Shown in pieces: positions 50,589-52,282 of a stretch of 52,282 bases of DNA. Numbering within the stretch: position 1 is the stretch's first letter; the number at the start of each line of letters is the position of its first letter. A program made the translations under genes and the position numbers. Below the pieces are notes generated by a model that was not told the origin of the DNA, did not search any database, and saw nothing but the letters and a program-made list of their open reading frames with translations. The stretch is from an uncultured Collinsella sp. (GTDB lineage Bacteria; Actinomycetota; Coriobacteriia; Coriobacteriales; Coriobacteriaceae), in the NCBI GenBank assembly GCA_934655755.1, contig CAKUHA010000009.1, positions 1 through 52,282 of the forward strand. Reading direction: 5' to 3'.

Positions 50589-51221
50589 ATGAGCCAAGAG
50601 ATGATGGATAAAACCTGTCGCGGTTTTGCCGAGGCGCTGGCCGCACGCGAGCCCGTTCCCGGCGGCGGCAGCGCCAGCGCGTTTGTGGGCGCACTGGGCG
50701 CCTCGCTGTGCGGGATGGTTGCCCGCTATGGCGCGACGAACCCCGCGCTTGCCGATCGCGCGGATGATCTGACGTGCGCGTTTGCCCAGGCAGACGAGCT
50801 GGCTCAGGAGCTTGTCGACTTGGTCGCCGAGGACGTTCGCGCCTACGGGCAGGTGTCCGCTGCGTACGGTATTCCGCGCGAGGACCCGGCTCGAGCTGCT
50901 GCAATTCAGGACGCGCTGCATGTTGCCGCCATGCCGCCGTATCGCATCATGGATGCGTGCGGTCGCGCGCTGGCGCTGCTCGAGGATATGGCCGACAAGG
51001 GCTCGCGCCAGCTGCTGTCCGATGTGGCATGCGGTGCCGTGTTTTGTCGCGCGGCCATGCAGGGTGCGAGCCTGACGCTCTTTGCGAATACCACGTCCAT
51101 GAAGGATCGCGCTCGTGCCGAGGAGCTCGAGGCGGCGTGCGATGAGCTGCTCGATACGTGGCTGCCGCGCGCCGATGCGCTGGCACGCCGCGCCGCCGAC
51201 GCTGCAAGAAAGAGGGGATAG
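50589..51221 (+). CDS. fchA: methenyl-THF cyclohydrolase / cyclodeaminase family protein
   Basis: This 210-residue helical protein belongs to the FTCD cyclodeaminase family. The motif PVPGGGSASAFVGALGASL near residues 22-40 forms the folate site. In organisms with Fhs this family acts as methenyl-THF cyclohydrolase (FchA). folD follows after two bases, and FolD has lost its cyclohydrolase lysine, which supports that role. GAGGTG lies six bases before the ATG. Confidence 0.85.
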   Translation: MSQEMMDKTCRGFAEALAAREPVPGGGSASAFVGALGASLCGMVARYGATNPALADRADDLTCAFAQADELAQELVDLVAEDVRAYGQVSAAYGIPREDPARAAAIQDALHVAAMPPYRIMDACGRALALLEDMADKGSRQLLSDVACGAVFCRAAMQGASLTLFANTTSMKDRARAEELEAACDELLDTWLPRADALARRAADAARKRG

Positions 51222-51223
51222 CC

Positions 51224-52078
51224 ATGGCTGATCTGCTAAAGGGTGCTCCCGTCGCCCGTGCGTTGACTGAGGAACTCGCTGCCCGCTGCACCGCCCTGCG
51301 CGAACAGGGCGTTGTTCCGACGCTTGCTATCGTGCGTGTGGGCGAGCGCGAGGACGACCTGTCCTACGAGCGTGGCGCCCTCAAGCGCTGCGAAAAGGTG
51401 GGCATCGAAGCTCGCCGCGTTTTGCTTCCTGCCGATGTTTCGCAGGACGAGTTGTTGGCGGCGATCGGGGACATCAATGCCGATTCGGCTGTTCATGGCT
51501 GCCTGCTGTTCCGTCCGCTGCCCGCCGGCCTTGACGAGGACGCCGTTGCCGCGGCGCTCAATCCCGCCAAGGACGTTGATTCCATGACGCCGGCATCGCT
51601 GCTTACGGCGCTTTCGGGTCGCGGCGAGGGTTTTGCCCCTTGCACGGCCGAAGCCGTTCTGGCGATTCTGGATCACTATGGCGTTGAGCTGGACGGTGCC
51701 AAAGTTGCCGTTGTCGGTCGCTCGCTGGTGATCGGGCGTCCTGTTGCCGCCATGCTTACGGCACGCAATGCTACGGTGACGACATGCCACACGCACACGC
51801 GCGACCTTGCTGCCGAATGCCGTGCTGCCGATATTGTCGTTGCCGCGGTTGGACGCGCACGCACGATTGGCGCGGATGCGGCTCGCGAGGGCCAGACGGT
51901 CATCGATGTGGGCATTAACTGGGATGAGGCCGCCGACAAGTTGGTCGGCGACGTCGATTTTGATGCCGCGGAGCCGATTGTTGGCGCAATCACGCCCGTC
52001 CCGGGTGGCGTGGGCGCCGTGACGACGGCGATTCTCGCCAAGCACGTGATCGAGGCGGCTGAGCGCGCGGCAAAATAG
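51224..52078 (+). CDS. folD: methylene-THF dehydrogenase FolD, cyclohydrolase-deficient type
   Basis: The 284-residue protein has the two-domain FolD fold. The NADP-binding site is visible in VVGRSLVIGRPVAAML and the C-terminal PVPGGVGAVTTAIL loop is intact. In the active site LSYERGALKRCEKVGI keeps Tyr48, but the lysine four residues on (Lys54 in E. coli) is Ala52; the later Lys54 matches E. coli Lys56. That lysine is needed for cyclohydrolase, so this is probably a dehydrogenase only. GAGGGG lies eight bases before the ATG, and fchA ends two bases upstream. Confidence 0.92.
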   Translation: MADLLKGAPVARALTEELAARCTALREQGVVPTLAIVRVGEREDDLSYERGALKRCEKVGIEARRVLLPADVSQDELLAAIGDINADSAVHGCLLFRPLPAGLDEDAVAAALNPAKDVDSMTPASLLTALSGRGEGFAPCTAEAVLAILDHYGVELDGAKVAVVGRSLVIGRPVAAMLTARNATVTTCHTHTRDLAAECRAADIVVAAVGRARTIGADAAREGQTVIDVGINWDEAADKLVGDVDFDAAEPIVGAITPVPGGVGAVTTAILAKHVIEAAERAAK

Positions 52079-52178
52079 GCGTTTTGACCACAGGGGTTGC
52101 CGGGGTCGTGGTTTCGCCCTTTTTGCGTCGAAGCGATACACTGTTACCGTTTGATTTCTTCGCTCAAGGAGGATGCGC

Positions 52179-52282
52179 ATGCCGTGCACAACGATTTTGG
52201 TTGGTAAGAACGCGAGCTATGACGGGTCGACGCTGGTTGCCCGCAACGAGGACTCGTCCAACGGGGTGTTTGAGCCCAAGCG
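52179..52282 (+). CDS. C69 family dipeptidase, N-terminal fragment cut by the window
   Basis: Only the first 34 codons are present. The start [20 protein letters not shown] and the following ARNEDS match the peptidase C69 (U34, PepD-like) family, in which a Cys near the N-terminus is the nucleophile; here Cys3. AAGGAGG lies six bases before the ATG. The rest of the gene continues past the right edge. Confidence 0.8.
   Translation, partial: MPCTTILVGKNASYDGSTLVARNEDSSNGVFEPK

Overview
The window is a high-GC bacterial chromosome segment, most likely from the class Coriobacteriia and probably Collinsella or a close relative. The evidence for this is the strong GC-ending codon bias, the fhs/fchA/folD one-carbon gene set, an actinobacterial-type LexA box in front of ruvCAB, and families of palindromic intergenic repeats with a GGGAC core. 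No rRNA, tRNA, CRISPR array, insertion sequence or integrase was seen. The genus is an inference from gene content, not from a search.

Layout. 1-4.2 kb: a CPBP membrane protease, a YgiQ-type radical SAM protein and a DUF1275 membrane protein. 4.3-9.6 kb: a clearly AT-rich island with a radical-SAM peptide (RiPP) cluster. It holds an ABC exporter on the plus strand facing a minus-strand operon of SPASM radical SAM maturase, TIGR04066-like protein, acyl-carrier-like protein, a 59-residue Cys-rich precursor peptide and a LURP-one-like protein. 9.7-17.2 kb: fucO-type alcohol dehydrogenase, M42 peptidase, a HipA-like kinase fused to an HTH and bracketed by two copies of one inverted repeat, mnmA, cysK with a divergent Rrf2 regulator, and a small holin-like membrane protein. 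17.5-37.3 kb: a TrpR-like YerC, an addBA-like helicase-nuclease pair, dnaE, a SWIM/SNF2 helicase, a superoxide-reductase-like protein, an NAD-synthetase-like protein with eroded catalytic motifs, and ruvCAB. 37.5-52.3 kb: fhs, several membrane-anchored zinc-ribbon or disordered proteins, a cation-efflux transporter, an ADP-ribosylglycohydrolase, a hicAB toxin-antitoxin pair, two paralogous lipoproteins, fchA-folD, and the start of a C69 dipeptidase.

How genes work together. AddB/AddA and RuvCAB cover double-strand break processing and Holliday junction resolution, and ruvCAB appears to be under LexA control. Fhs, FchA and FolD form a complete formate-to-methylene-THF branch. FolD has lost the lysine needed for cyclohydrolase activity, and FchA directly upstream would supply that step. 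CysK and the Rrf2 protein form a cysteine-metabolism regulatory pair.

The most notable system is the peptide cluster at 4.3-9.6 kb. Its precursor gene (6533-6712, minus) overlaps both neighbouring genes, is shorter than common gene-calling cut-offs, has a strong ribosome binding site, and encodes a CPCGYCSCMYC core. Other points worth following are an identical 12-bp perfect palindrome upstream of two zinc-ribbon membrane protein genes, several unrelated long inverted repeats in intergenic gaps, and the pseudoenzyme-like NadE homologue.
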